From Anaerolineales bacterium (lineage in GTDB: Bacteria > Chloroflexota > Anaerolineae > 4572-78 > J111), in the NCBI GenBank assembly GCA_012032575.1, contig JAAUSP010000449.1, positions 1-6,382 on the forward strand: a stretch of DNA of 6,382 bases. The letters are read 5' to 3'. Both the position numbers and the translations under genes were made by a program. Shown one piece after another: positions 1 to 5,934 of this stretch; position 1 is the first letter of the stretch, and each line of letters begins with the position of its first letter. The notes beneath the pieces were generated by a model. It did not search any database. It was not told the origin of the DNA and saw only the letters and a program-made list of their open reading frames with translations.

Positions 1-942
1 GGTCAAGGGCGACTAGCAGGGCCTGCCGGATTTCGACCTCCTGAAAGAAGGGCGCATTGGCCCGGGTCCTGCAAAATTGAGATAAATAATTTCGTAGCCC
101 GACAGGCGGGCCGTATAGAGATTGAGCGACTCGATGGCCTCGACGGTGGGGATGGCCTGAGGCGGAATAACGCTGATGCCCAACACGTCGCCGGCCTGAT
201 AAGCGGCAATGGTTTCCTGGTAGCTGGGATAAAAGCGCAGTTCCAGTTGGGTTAAACGCGGCTTGGGGCCGTGATAAAGCGGATTGACCGACAGGCGGGC
301 AAATTCGGTGTTAACTTCATCCAGCTTGAAGGGGCCGGTGCCCATGGGTTTGAGATTGAAGGGATGGTTGAGCAGCTCGCCGGCCGACATGTCCTTCAGC
401 AGGTGTTGGGGCAGGATGCCGATAGTGGTAAAATCGGCAAATGCCGGAAACGGCTCAATCAGGCGAAAGCGGATGGTGTAGTCGTCCAACTGTTCGACGG
501 TGACGGTGCGCCACAAATTGCCCAGATAGGGCACGCCGGGAAAGTCGGGGTCCTGCATCAGCCCGACAGTGAAAATAACATCGGCGGCGGTGAAGGGCCG
601 GTTGTCCTGCCAGCGCACGTCGGAGCGCAGCTTGAATACGTAGACCAGGCCGTCGTCGCTGACAGTCCAGCTTTTGGCCAGGTCCGGTTCCATTTCGCCC
701 TGGCTGTTGAAACGGACCAGGCCGTTAAAAATCAGGGCGGTTAAATCTTGGTCAACTTGATTGTATTGGGCCAGCAGGGGATTGAGAAACTGCGGCATAC
801 CGGCGATACCCTCAACGTAGGTGCCGCCTACATCGGGGACGATAACGCTGGTACGAGAGAAGGTCAGGAAACCGATAAAGGCCATGGTCATGGCAATGCC
901 GGTGAAAGTCAGAATGGCTTGCCAACGAATGTGACGTCCCAA
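1..942 (-). CDS. ABC transporter substrate-binding protein, family 5 (peptide/nickel type), partial, one frameshift
   Basis: Extracytoplasmic solute-binding protein (SBP_bac_5) that would deliver a peptide-like ligand to an ABC importer. No permease is in the window, so the substrate is unknown. Residues 9-29 form a membrane segment without a lipobox cysteine, so it is probably a signal anchor or Sec signal. Family landmarks are LAKSWTVSDDGLVYVFKLR (88-106), the WQDNRPFTAADVIFTV stretch (111-126) and GTGPFKL (201-207). The start is TTG at 942-940, with GAGG 7 nt upstream and an in-frame TGA just before it. The frame breaks near base 59: after IYLNFAGPG the reading continues in another frame as NAPFFQEVEIRQALLVALD, the expected next block. 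Adding one G to the plus-strand GG at 59-60 (C on the coding strand) restores it. About 310 residues are present of an expected 500 or more. It follows secG. The family call is firm. Confidence 0.88.
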
Positions 943-963
943 AATTCATCCTCAACCAATTAA

Positions 964-994
964 AATGCACAACAGGATGCTTCTGTTGTGCATT
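964..994 (-). terminator. Hairpin after secG: weak intrinsic terminator or intercistronic stem
   Basis: Perfect 12-bp arms (964-975 and 983-994, AATGCACAACAG / CTGTTGTGCATT) enclose a 7-nt loop. Read on the minus strand, the hairpin lies 26 nt after the secG stop and is followed by TTTTAATT, a short and imperfect U tract. The TTG start of the binding-protein gene is about 20 nt further on. The stem could therefore terminate partially or protect the secG message, lowering expression of the downstream gene. The strength is inferred, not measured. Confidence 0.6.
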
Positions 995-1020
995 GATGTT
1001 AAGTTTGCGGGTGGCGCAAC

Positions 1021-1242
1021 TCAAACGGCCAGCGCGACCGAAAACAGCGAGATGATGAAAAAGATCACCGTCAGGCCAATAGTGGCCTGGAACAAGGTTT
1101 TTTCAATTCCACGCCGGGTACGATAGACGCCCCCATCGCCGCCAAAGATGCCGCCCAGGCCGGAGCCTTTGGTTTGCAGCAGCACCAACGCGATAATCGC
1201 CACCGAGATAATAATTTGAATGACTTGAATAGATACAGCCAA
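1021..1242 (-). CDS. secG: Protein-export membrane protein SecG
   Basis: Small integral-membrane subunit of the SecYEG translocon, which assists SecA-driven protein export. The product is 73 residues, normal for the family. Two hydrophobic helices (about 4-22 and 52-72) flank the conserved loop: LLQTKGSGLGGIFGG at 21-35 is the SecG signature, followed by a basic VYRTRRGIEKTLFQ stretch. I start at TTG (1242-1240) because AGGAG (1250-1254) sits 7 nt upstream. A longer open frame to 1329 exists, but it reads through the 7-bp repeat array and adds no family sequence. A candidate promoter lies at 1376-1404. The substrate-binding-protein gene follows 78 bp later on the same strand. No defects are seen. 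Confidence 0.95.
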   Translation of the reverse strand: MAVSIQVIQIIISVAIIALVLLQTKGSGLGGIFGGDGGVYRTRRGIEKTLFQATIGLTVIFFIISLFSVALAV

Positions 1243-1249
1243 GGTGAAA

Positions 1250-1254
1250 CTCCT
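1250..1254 (-). promoter_or_regulatory. secG ribosome binding site
   Basis: AGGAG on the minus strand, 7 nt before a TTG codon. It decides the start of secG, because no ATG or GTG with a comparable site gives a SecG-length product. Confidence 0.8.
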
Positions 1255-1263
1255 GTAAAGAAA

Positions 1264-1291
1264 GTAGACGGTAGACAGTAAACGGTAGACA
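1264..1291 (-). repeat. Degenerate 7-bp tandem array upstream of secG (4 units)
   Basis: On the plus strand the units are GTAGACG, GTAGACA, GTAAACG and GTAGACA, with no gaps. In the secG direction they read NGTCTAC. The array ends 9 nt before the secG ribosome binding site, so it lies in the 5' leader if the promoter at 1376-1404 is used. The same unit recurs before galT at 1710-1737 in the opposite plus-strand orientation, hence the same orientation relative to its gene. Confidence 0.85.
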
Positions 1292-1329
1292 GGGAGCTTG
1301 TCAAAGCATTGTTTCAAGCCACAACGCAA

Positions 1330-1575
1330 TTCTGCCTATGCGACCCTGCGACCTTGCTACCTGTAACGAAGTGGTATTATAAGATAGAGCAGTGGTTTGA
1401 ACAAACTTATCGGCTCGTTTTCTGGCTGGGAGGGTGGGGAAAATGTGGCGGGCTGATTGCCCATTTTGGGGTTTTGGCCGATAATTTTGAAACGATACTT
1501 CGGGGTGTGTGGTATATTTATGTTATGCGCCACGCACTACGGTATTGAAGAGATTTTTAACCTGGAAGTAATTAA
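1330..1575. other. Divergent intergenic stretch without a supported gene
   Basis: Apart from the secG promoter candidate I see no coding signal here. An open frame of 79 codons (1309-1548, plus) has no ribosome binding site or recognisable sequence and crosses the promoter. For galT the best plus-strand promoter guess is TTGAAA (1487-1492) with TGGTAT 17 nt later (1510-1515), or TATATT at 1513-1518 with an over-long spacer. Both are weak. No tRNA-like cloverleaf was found. Confidence 0.5.
1376..1404 (-). promoter_or_regulatory. Candidate promoter for secG
   Basis: Minus strand: TTGTTC (1404-1399), a 17-nt spacer and a perfect TATAAT (1381-1376). The leader to the TTG start would be about 125 nt and would include the 7-bp array. 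A small inverted repeat, GTTTG-AA-CAAAC (1395-1406), overlaps the -35 box. The -10 box is strong and the -35 box moderate. Confidence 0.45.
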
Positions 1576-1697
1576 CAGGTAGCACGGTGGCGAACTTGTG
1601 CCAATGCTCGGCGTTGGCACAGGCTCTGGGCGCTGAGCGTCCTGTCTTTGGCTCCAACGCAGAGCATTGGAGCCAGCTTGCAAGCAGGTTGCACGGT
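1576..1697. repeat. 122-bp element: two related hairpins between 13-bp direct repeats
   Basis: Direct repeats CAGGTAGCACGGT (1576-1588) and CAGGTTGCACGGT (1685-1697) match at 12 of 13 bases. Between them are hairpin 1 (TGTGCCAA 1597-1604 / TTGGCACA 1614-1621) and hairpin 2 (GGCTCCAA 1650-1657 / TTGGAGCC 1667-1674), each with a 9-nt loop. Loop 1, TGCTCGGCG, and loop 2, CGCAGAGCA, are complementary at 8 of 9 positions, so hairpin 2 is an inverted relative of hairpin 1. The structure suggests a small palindromic repeat of REP or MITE type. It lies 50 bp before galT. Confidence 0.55.
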
Positions 1698-1709
1698 TTC
1701 CTAAATCCC

Positions 1710-1737
1710 CGTCTGCTGTCTACCGACTACCGTATAC
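1710..1737 (+). repeat. Degenerate 7-bp tandem array upstream of galT (4 units)
   Basis: The units are CGTCTGC, TGTCTAC, CGACTAC and CGTATAC, directly followed by the galT ribosome binding site GGAG (1738-1741). Consensus NGTCTAC. This is the same family as the array before secG, and both read NGTCTAC toward their gene. Confidence 0.8.
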
Positions 1738-1746
1738 GGAGAAATT

Positions 1747-2816
1747 ATGAATTCATTTAATCCAACCCAACATCCGCATCGTCGTTTTAACCCGCTGACG
1801 GGGGAATGGGTGCTGGTTTCGCCGCACCGGACCCAGCGGCCCTGGCAGGGGCAGGTCGAAACACCGCCGCAGGACCAGCGCCCGCCGTATGATCCCACCT
1901 GCTACCTCTGCCCCGGCAACAAACGGGCCGGCGACGCCCAAAATCCACCCTACAGCCAAACCTTTGTCTTTCAAAACGATTTCGCCGCCCTTCTCCCCGA
2001 TACCCCCCGCCAGACCCCTCTGCCTCAGCCTCCGACTCAGTCTTAGCCTTAATCTCCCAACCCGAACCCGGCATTTGCCGTGTTATCTGCTTTTCGCCCC
2101 GCCACGATTTGACCCTACCGGAGATGGACCCGAGCGAACTGCGGCGGGTGGTCGAGGTGTGGGTGGAGCAATATCTTGAGTTGGGCGCGTTGCCGTGGGT
2201 CAATTATGTCCAGATTTTTGAAAACAAGGGGGCCATGATGGGTAGTTCCAACCCCCACCCGCACGGCCAGATTTGGGCCAATCATATTCTGCCCAACGAG
2301 CCGGCCCAAGAAGATCGCGCCCAGGCCGAGTATTGGGCCAGGCATGGCCGCACGCTGCTGGCCGATTACCTGGCCCTGGAGCTAACCGCCCAGGAGCGGC
2401 TGGTGGTCGAGAACGAACATTTTGTGGTTGTCGTGCCGTTTTGGGCCATCTGGCCTTTTGAAACCCTGCTGATCAGCCGCCGCCCCGTCCCTTCGATAGA
2501 CGGCCTCAACGAGGCCGAGCGAGACGGCCTGGCCGACATTCTCAAGCGGCTGACCACCCGCTACGATAACGTTTTTAATATTTCCTTCCCCTATTCGATG
2601 GGCTTCCACCAGCAGCCCACCGACGGCCAGCCGCACCCTTACTGGCATTTCCACGCCCATTTTTACCCGCCGCTGCTGCGCTCGGCCACCGTGCGGAAAT
2701 TTATGGTCGGCTACGAAATGCTGGCCGGCCCCCAGCGCGACATCACCCCCGAAAGCGCGGCAGAACGGCTGCGGGTGATGAGCGAGATTCATTACAAAAT
2801 GAGAAATGAGAAATAA
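1747..2816 (+). CDS. galT: Galactose-1-phosphate uridylyltransferase, one frameshift
   Basis: Leloir-pathway enzyme that exchanges UDP-glucose and galactose-1-phosphate for glucose-1-phosphate and UDP-galactose. Read as encoded, the frame stops at 2046, but the protein resumes in the next frame ([20 protein letters not shown]). Lengthening the six-C run at 2003-2008 by one C gives a continuous 356-residue product; E. coli GalT has about 348. Corrected landmarks: CYLC (52-55) and H120 are zinc ligands, [10 protein letters not shown] contains H171 and nucleophile H173, and [20 protein letters not shown] (300 onward) is the C-terminal GalT signature with its metal-site histidines. All known catalytic residues are present, so the enzyme is probably functional and the break is likely a sequencing deletion. 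The ATG at 1747 has GGAG 5 nt upstream. The last residues (MRNEK) and the stop come from a 7-bp repeat. No galK or galE is in the window. Confidence 0.93.
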
Positions 2817-2818
2817 GA
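2798..2818 (+). repeat. 7-bp repeat (3 units) spanning the galT stop codon
   Basis: AATGAGA, AATGAGA and AATAAGA in tandem. The array encodes the last galT codons and contains its TAA (2814-2816). Conserved GalT sequence ends at about SEIHYKM, just before it, so the repeat appears to have supplied a new tail and stop. Confidence 0.7.
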
Positions 2819-2841
2819 ATGGAGTATTTATCTCTACCCAG

Positions 2842-2914
2842 TTGGAAGATTGGAAGATTGGAAGATTGGAAGATTGGAAGAAATACCAACCTTCCAGCCT
2901 TCCAATCTTCCACC
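2842..2914. repeat. 8-bp tandem array folding back on itself, after galT
   Basis: Five perfect units of TTGGAAGA fill 2842-2881. A short AT-containing spacer follows, then decayed inverted units (CCTTCCAG, CCTTCCAA, TCTTCCAC) to about 2914. The halves can form a long imperfect hairpin in the galT transcript. There is no T tract, so it is not a classical terminator. It separates galT from the next gene. Confidence 0.85.
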
Positions 2915-2930
2915 AAACAACGGAGGCTTG

Positions 2931-3245
2931 ATGGAAGCAACAGCGAATAATTTACCCTGGCTGGGGCGGGCGGCGGAAACGACGCCGGGCGGCGACGAAC
3001 CGGCCAAATGGGTTGTGATTCGGGCCAATATCAGCCCCGGCGAAGCAGTGGTAATCCGGGGGCGCCTGGTGAGTGAAGGTATTCCGGCGGTGCTCCAGCA
3101 GGAGGCGTTGGGCGCGGTTTTGGGTTTGACCGTCGGCCCGCTGGGATCGGCCAGGGTACTTGTGCCGGAAGACTTGGTGGAGGAGGCGGAAGCCATACTG
3201 GCGGTGACGTTTGAGGTGGATGAGGAAGACGCAAGTGAAGAGTGA
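2931..3245 (+). CDS. Small DUF2007-type protein (putative signal-transducing domain)
   Basis: A 104-residue, acidic, soluble protein. Residues 25-85 fit the DUF2007 pattern: a beta strand (WVVIRANISP), a helix with GEAVVIRGRLVSEGIPAVL, a variable loop containing LGAVLGLTVGPLGSA, and a closing RVLVPEDLVEEAEAIL. The family is found beside many unrelated genes and is thought to be a small ligand- or protein-binding ferredoxin-like fold; its function is not established. The start is ATG 2931, with GGAGG 4 nt upstream. An upstream open frame runs to 2850, but it only translates the 8-bp repeat. The C-terminus is a run of acidic residues (EVDEEDASEE). It follows galT by 114 bp and may be read from the same transcript. 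Confidence 0.75.
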   Translation: MEATANNLPWLGRAAETTPGGDEPAKWVVIRANISPGEAVVIRGRLVSEGIPAVLQQEALGAVLGLTVGPLGSARVLVPEDLVEEAEAILAVTFEVDEEDASEE

Positions 3246-3295
3246 ATTTCTGCCATTTTATCAATACTGCGATGATGGTTTTAGGACGAATCGAG

Positions 3296-3301
3296 TATAA
3301 A
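3296..3301 (+). promoter_or_regulatory. Possible -10 element for the LysM/PD40 gene
   Basis: TATAAA at 3296-3301, 38 nt before the start codon, in the short gap after the DUF2007 gene. No convincing -35 box lies 16-18 nt upstream, so this gene may instead be read through from galT. Confidence 0.25.
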
Positions 3302-3338
3302 GAGTAGACCCAATCAGAATATTTTTTGGAGGTAGATG

Positions 3339-4633
3339 ATGCGTTCTTCATTCAAAGCAGTTTTAGGGGGACTGGTTCTCATCGTGGCGAGTTATTTCAT
3401 TGTACCGGCAACCCTGGCCCAGGAGGGCGACGGCCAGGCTTACATCATCCAGGCCGACGACACCCTGTGGAAAGTGGCCGAAAAATACCTGGGCGACGGC
3501 AACCGTTTCACCGAAATTGTGACAGCGACCAACGCCAAAAATGCCACCGACGTCAGCTTTTTGCTGATCCAAGACCCCGGCGTGATTGTTTCCGGAGCCA
3601 AATTATGGATTCCGGCAGCAGGAGCGTCACCCACCGTGGCTCAACCCGTCCAGTCCGCTGTCCCCGCCGCCACCCCACAGACCAGCGGCCCGACCGGTCA
3701 CATTGCCTTTAGCTTCTGGAACAATTCGCCGGAGCGCTGCACCTACGAGATCAACATCATTGACGTGCCGGCCTGCCTCAAAGATGGGGCGGCCTGCCAG
3801 GCCAACCGGCGGGTTTTTGTCCCCAACAATGTCAGCGAGCCGGCTCTGTCGCCCGATGGGACCCGACTGGCTTTTCGCGGTTGGGGCGAACCACCGACCG
3901 AAGATAATCCCTACGCCGACTGTGCCAAGCCTCTGCCCGCGCGCTACCTGGCCAACACCACCCTCGACGGGACCGAACAGCGCGGTATGGGCGGCTTCTG
4001 GGAAGACTCCCACCCCGATTGGTCGCCCGACGGCAAGCGGCTGCTCTTTGACACCGGGCGCAACGGCGACGACATCATTCGCATTCTGCTCATCAACGCC
4101 GATGGCTCCGGCGAAGAGGATTTGCGTATTGCCGGGCAGCAGCCGTCCTGGGCCAGCGATAACGAGCGCTTTGTTTATCGCGGCTGCGATGTCAGCGGCA
4201 ATCGCTGCGGCTTGTGGCTGGCCAAAGCCATCCCGGCCAAAGCCTGGGAAACCGGCTTTAATATGCTGGGGCCGGTCCTGCCAGAGCCGGAAGCCGCCCA
4301 CCCGATTGGTCGCCCACCGGCGAGCAAATTGTGTACCAAAGTCCGGCAGCCGGGAGTTGGGATTTGTACGTGATTAATGCCGACGGTTCCGGCAAACGCC
4401 AGCTTACCAGCGACGCCGCCATCGAGGGACTGCCCTCGTGGTCGCCCGATGGGCAGTGGATTGCCTATCTCTCGGATGCCGGCGGCACTTGGGGCCTCTG
4501 GCTCATGCATGCCGACGGCAGCGAGCGGCAGCAGCTTTTTGCCTACGACGGCGGCATTTATAAAATCCCCAAAGTGGTTGAGCCGTATTTTTCAAGGGAT
4601 TGGCTGGACGAACAGATTTCGTGGTCGAAATGA
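3339..4633 (+). CDS. Exported LysM and PD40 beta-propeller protein, one frameshift
   Basis: Secreted or wall-associated protein of unknown specific role. Residues 1-28 are a signal peptide (basic start, hydrophobic core, cleavage near TLA-Q). Residues 34-92 are a LysM domain (YIIQADDTLWKVAEKYLGDG through GAKLWIP), a peptidoglycan-binding module. A Pro/Ala/Ser/Thr linker (93-118) leads to TolB-like PD40 repeats with the tell-tale SPDG blades: EPALSPDGTRLAF, HPDWSPDGKRLLF, HPDWSPTGEQIVY and LPSWSPDGQWIAY. Several cysteines suggest disulfides outside the cell. The frame breaks at 4301-4303: lengthening CCC by one C turns HPIGR into HPDWSPTGEQ and gives 431 residues to TGA 4631-4633. Of two adjacent ATGs I prefer 3339, 6 nt after GGAGG (3328-3332). 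Unlike TolB, no Pal partner is nearby. It ends at a repeat array and a strong terminator. Confidence 0.85.
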
Positions 4634-4692
4634 GGCGAGGAGGCGAGGAGGCGAAGAGGCGAAAAATTCTTCGTCTCCTTGCCTCACATTTC
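4632..4692. repeat. 8-bp GAGGCGAR tandem array with decayed inverted half
   Basis: Four units (GAGGCGAG twice, GAGGCGAA twice) fill 4632-4663 and start inside the TGA of the preceding gene. After AAAATTC the sequence returns as TTCGTCTC, CTTGCCTC and ACATTTC, an imperfect inverted copy that includes GAAAT (4627-4631) against ATTTC. The design matches the array after galT, with a different unit. Confidence 0.8.
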
Positions 4693-4709
4693 ATCGCGTC
4701 TTTATTTAT

Positions 4710-4748
4710 GAGGAGTGCAAAAGCAAAGTTTTTGCACTCCTCTTTTTT
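4710..4748 (+). terminator. Strong intrinsic terminator of the LysM/PD40 gene
   Basis: Perfect 13-bp stem, GAGGAGTGCAAAA (4710-4722) with TTTTGCACTCCTC (4730-4742), a 7-nt loop, then six T (4743-4748). It lies 77 nt after the stop codon on the plus strand and insulates the metallo-hydrolase promoter that follows. Confidence 0.9.
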
Positions 4749-4761
4749 GCCTCAAACCCAA

Positions 4762-4790
4762 TTGGCGAATCCACCAATTACGACTATCAT
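4762..4790 (+). promoter_or_regulatory. Candidate promoter for the metallo-hydrolase gene
   Basis: TTGGCG (4762-4767), a 17-nt spacer and TATCAT (4785-4790), which matches the sigma-70 -10 box at 5 of 6 bases. It lies just downstream of the terminator and about 30 nt before the ATG, as expected for an independent transcript. Confidence 0.5.
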
Positions 4791-4807
4791 CAGCCCTAAT
4801 TATTTGG

Positions 4808-4819
4808 GGAAACGTTTCC
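4808..4819. promoter_or_regulatory. Perfect 12-bp palindrome before the metallo-hydrolase ATG (possible LacI-family operator)
   Basis: GGAAACGTTTCC ends one base before ATG 4820. The GAAACGTTTC core with a central CG is the classic LacI/GalR-family half-site arrangement. It would fall at roughly +12 to +23 of a transcript from the promoter at 4762-4790 and overlaps the weak ribosome-binding GGGGA (4806-4810), so binding could block transcription or initiation. No LacI regulator is in the window. Confidence 0.4.
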
Positions 4820-5165
4820 ATGATCCAGGCCTCAACCATCACCTGTATCGGCCACGCCACCGGCTGATCGAGTTAGACGGTCAGCGCAGCCTGACCGCCC
4901 CATTTTGCGTAACCGGGTGACGCTGCTAAAGCGGCGCGGCCCGCCGATTGACCAGACCAGGTTTCAAAACCTTGATGCCGTGCTCCCCTCCCACCTCCAT
5001 TATGATCATCTGGACCTGCCCTCGCTGCGCCTGCTGGGTCATCACACCCGGCTGATTGTGCCGTGCGGCTCAGCCCGGCTCTTCCAGCGGCAGGGGTTTC
5101 AGCGGATTGAAGAAATCTATCTGGATGGTAACTTTGTCAATGGATTATTTTTGGCTAGCCATTAG
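4820..5165 (+). pseudogene. Truncated metallo-beta-lactamase-fold hydrolase (UlaG-like), two frameshifts
   Basis: Start of a zinc-dependent MBL-fold hydrolase. From ATG 4820 it reads MIQASTITCIGHAT, then LIELDGQRSLT in a second frame, then ILRNRVTLLKRRGPPIDQTR in a third. The zinc motif HLHYDHLD follows (corrected H59, H61, D63, H64) with LPSLRLLGHHTRLIVPCG, typical of this family. Lengthening GG (4862-4863) and CCCC (4898-4901) by one base each restores one frame; a lost T (GTG, Val) and a lost A (GAC, giving the usual TDP) would fit the family slightly better. Even when corrected, homology stops near EEIYL (about 5130). The tail to the TAG at 5163-5165 is not family-like, giving about 115 residues of a normal 220-260. 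The later zinc ligands are lost, so the gene is broken regardless of sequencing error. A promoter and a palindrome precede it. Confidence 0.8.
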
Positions 5166-5168
5166 CAT

Positions 5169-5358
5169 GCCGCCCCAAGGTTTGAAATAGGTGTAAAAAC
5201 TAAAATCAGATTGGGCGGGCGACTCCATTGAGTTTTGCCACACCGATCACCCTCGCTGAGCCGGTAAGGTACAAGTACTTTTGTCCCCCCTCATGTGACT
5301 TTTGGGCAAGGATTTTCACCCCGCTTGTCGCCGCCGTCCACCTATATCTTGGGGCGGC
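5169..5358. mobile_element. MITE-like 190-bp segment with short terminal inverted repeats
   Basis: GCCGCCCCAAG (5169-5179) is matched exactly by its reverse complement CTTGGGGCGGC (5348-5358). A second inner pair, ATAGGTG (5187-5193) / CACCTAT (5339-5345), sits just inside. The interior has no recognisable gene. A 37-codon minus-strand frame (5319-5206, GTG start, KILAQKSHEGGQKYLYLTGS near its start) is open but unrecognised; it could be a transposase remnant. No clear target duplication is visible. It lies between the truncated hydrolase and hpt, in a gap where a missing gene end is expected. Confidence 0.35.
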
Positions 5359-5364
5359 TAACGC

Positions 5365-5904
5365 TCAGACGGTTGCCACCGCGATAAAGGGCAGGTTTCG
5401 CAGCTTTTCGTCCAAATCCAGGCCGTAGCCAAAAACAAACTTGTCGGGGATGGTGAAGCCGATATAATCTACCGGGATATTGACCCGGCGGCGCTCGATT
5501 TTGTCGAGCAAGGCACAGATTTTGAGACTGGCCGGCTGGCGGGCGTTGAAAATATTGGTGATATAAGTCAGGGTGTGGCCGGTATCCACAATATCCTCAA
5601 CAATGAGGACGCTCCGGCCCTTGATCGGTTTATCCAGATCTTTGAGAATCCGCACCACGCCGGTTGACTCCCGGACTTCTTTGCCGTAGCTCGACACGGC
5701 CAGAAAATCAATCTCGTGGGGAATGGAAAGCTGGCGCATCAGGTCGGTTAAAAACAAGACCCCGCCCTTCAAAATGCACAGCAGCAGCAAATCCTGACCG
5801 GCATAATCGGCGGAGATTTGTTGGCCTAATTCCTTAATCCTGGCCTGTAGCTCCGCTTCGCTGATTAAGGTTTCATAGGGAATGGTGGTTATATCTTCAG
5901 TCAT
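5365..5904 (-). CDS. hpt: Hypoxanthine (guanine) phosphoribosyltransferase
   Basis: Cytoplasmic purine-salvage enzyme that joins hypoxanthine or guanine to PRPP, giving IMP or GMP and pyrophosphate. The product is 179 residues, normal for bacterial Hpt. Visible signatures: LKGG (45-48, pyrophosphate loop), SSYGKEVRESTGVVRILKDL (71-90, flexible active-site loop), the PRPP motif VLIVEDIVDTGHTL (99-112), DK at 134-135, and the base-binding FVFGYGLDLDEKLRNLP (156-172). The start is ATG 5904-5902, with GAGG 7 nt upstream on the minus strand. The gene is intact. It lies 83 bp downstream of rph on the same strand with a 21-bp inverted repeat between, so it could be cotranscribed or separated by that stem. 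A MITE-like segment begins 6 bp after its stop. Confidence 0.95.
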   Translation of the reverse strand: MTEDITTIPYETLISEAELQARIKELGQQISADYAGQDLLLLCILKGGVLFLTDLMRQLSIPHEIDFLAVSSYGKEVRESTGVVRILKDLDKPIKGRSVLIVEDIVDTGHTLTYITNIFNARQPASLKICALLDKIERRRVNIPVDYIGFTIPDKFVFGYGLDLDEKLRNLPFIAVATV

Positions 5905-5934
5905 TACTTTTCCTCAATTGTAATAAGATAGATT

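Noticed and set aside
1309..1548. 79-codon plus-strand frame between secG and galT
   Set aside because: No ribosome binding site, no family resemblance, and it crosses a candidate promoter.
2003..2008. Programmed frameshift in galT
   Set aside because: GalT is not known to use recoding, and four other shifts of the same kind in the window point to base loss in reads.
1787..2203. 138-codon minus-strand frame over the galT break
   Set aside because: Low-complexity Arg/Gly/Glu-rich product and no start signal; an artefact opposite galT.
2382..2792. 136-codon minus-strand open frame
   Set aside because: Shadow of galT; all conserved GalT residues lie in the plus-strand frame.
2850..2930. N-terminal extension of the DUF2007 protein
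   Set aside because: It only translates the 8-bp repeat; GGAGG sits right before the ATG at 2931.
3627..4301. 224-codon minus-strand open frame
   Set aside because: It is antisense to the LysM/PD40 gene, whose reading frame carries clear domain signatures; the minus-strand frame has no recognisable motif and reflects GC-rich codon use.
5206..5319. 37-codon minus-strand GTG frame inside the MITE-like segment
   Set aside because: Reads smoothly but is too short and unrecognised to call a gene; noted only as a possible transposase remnant.
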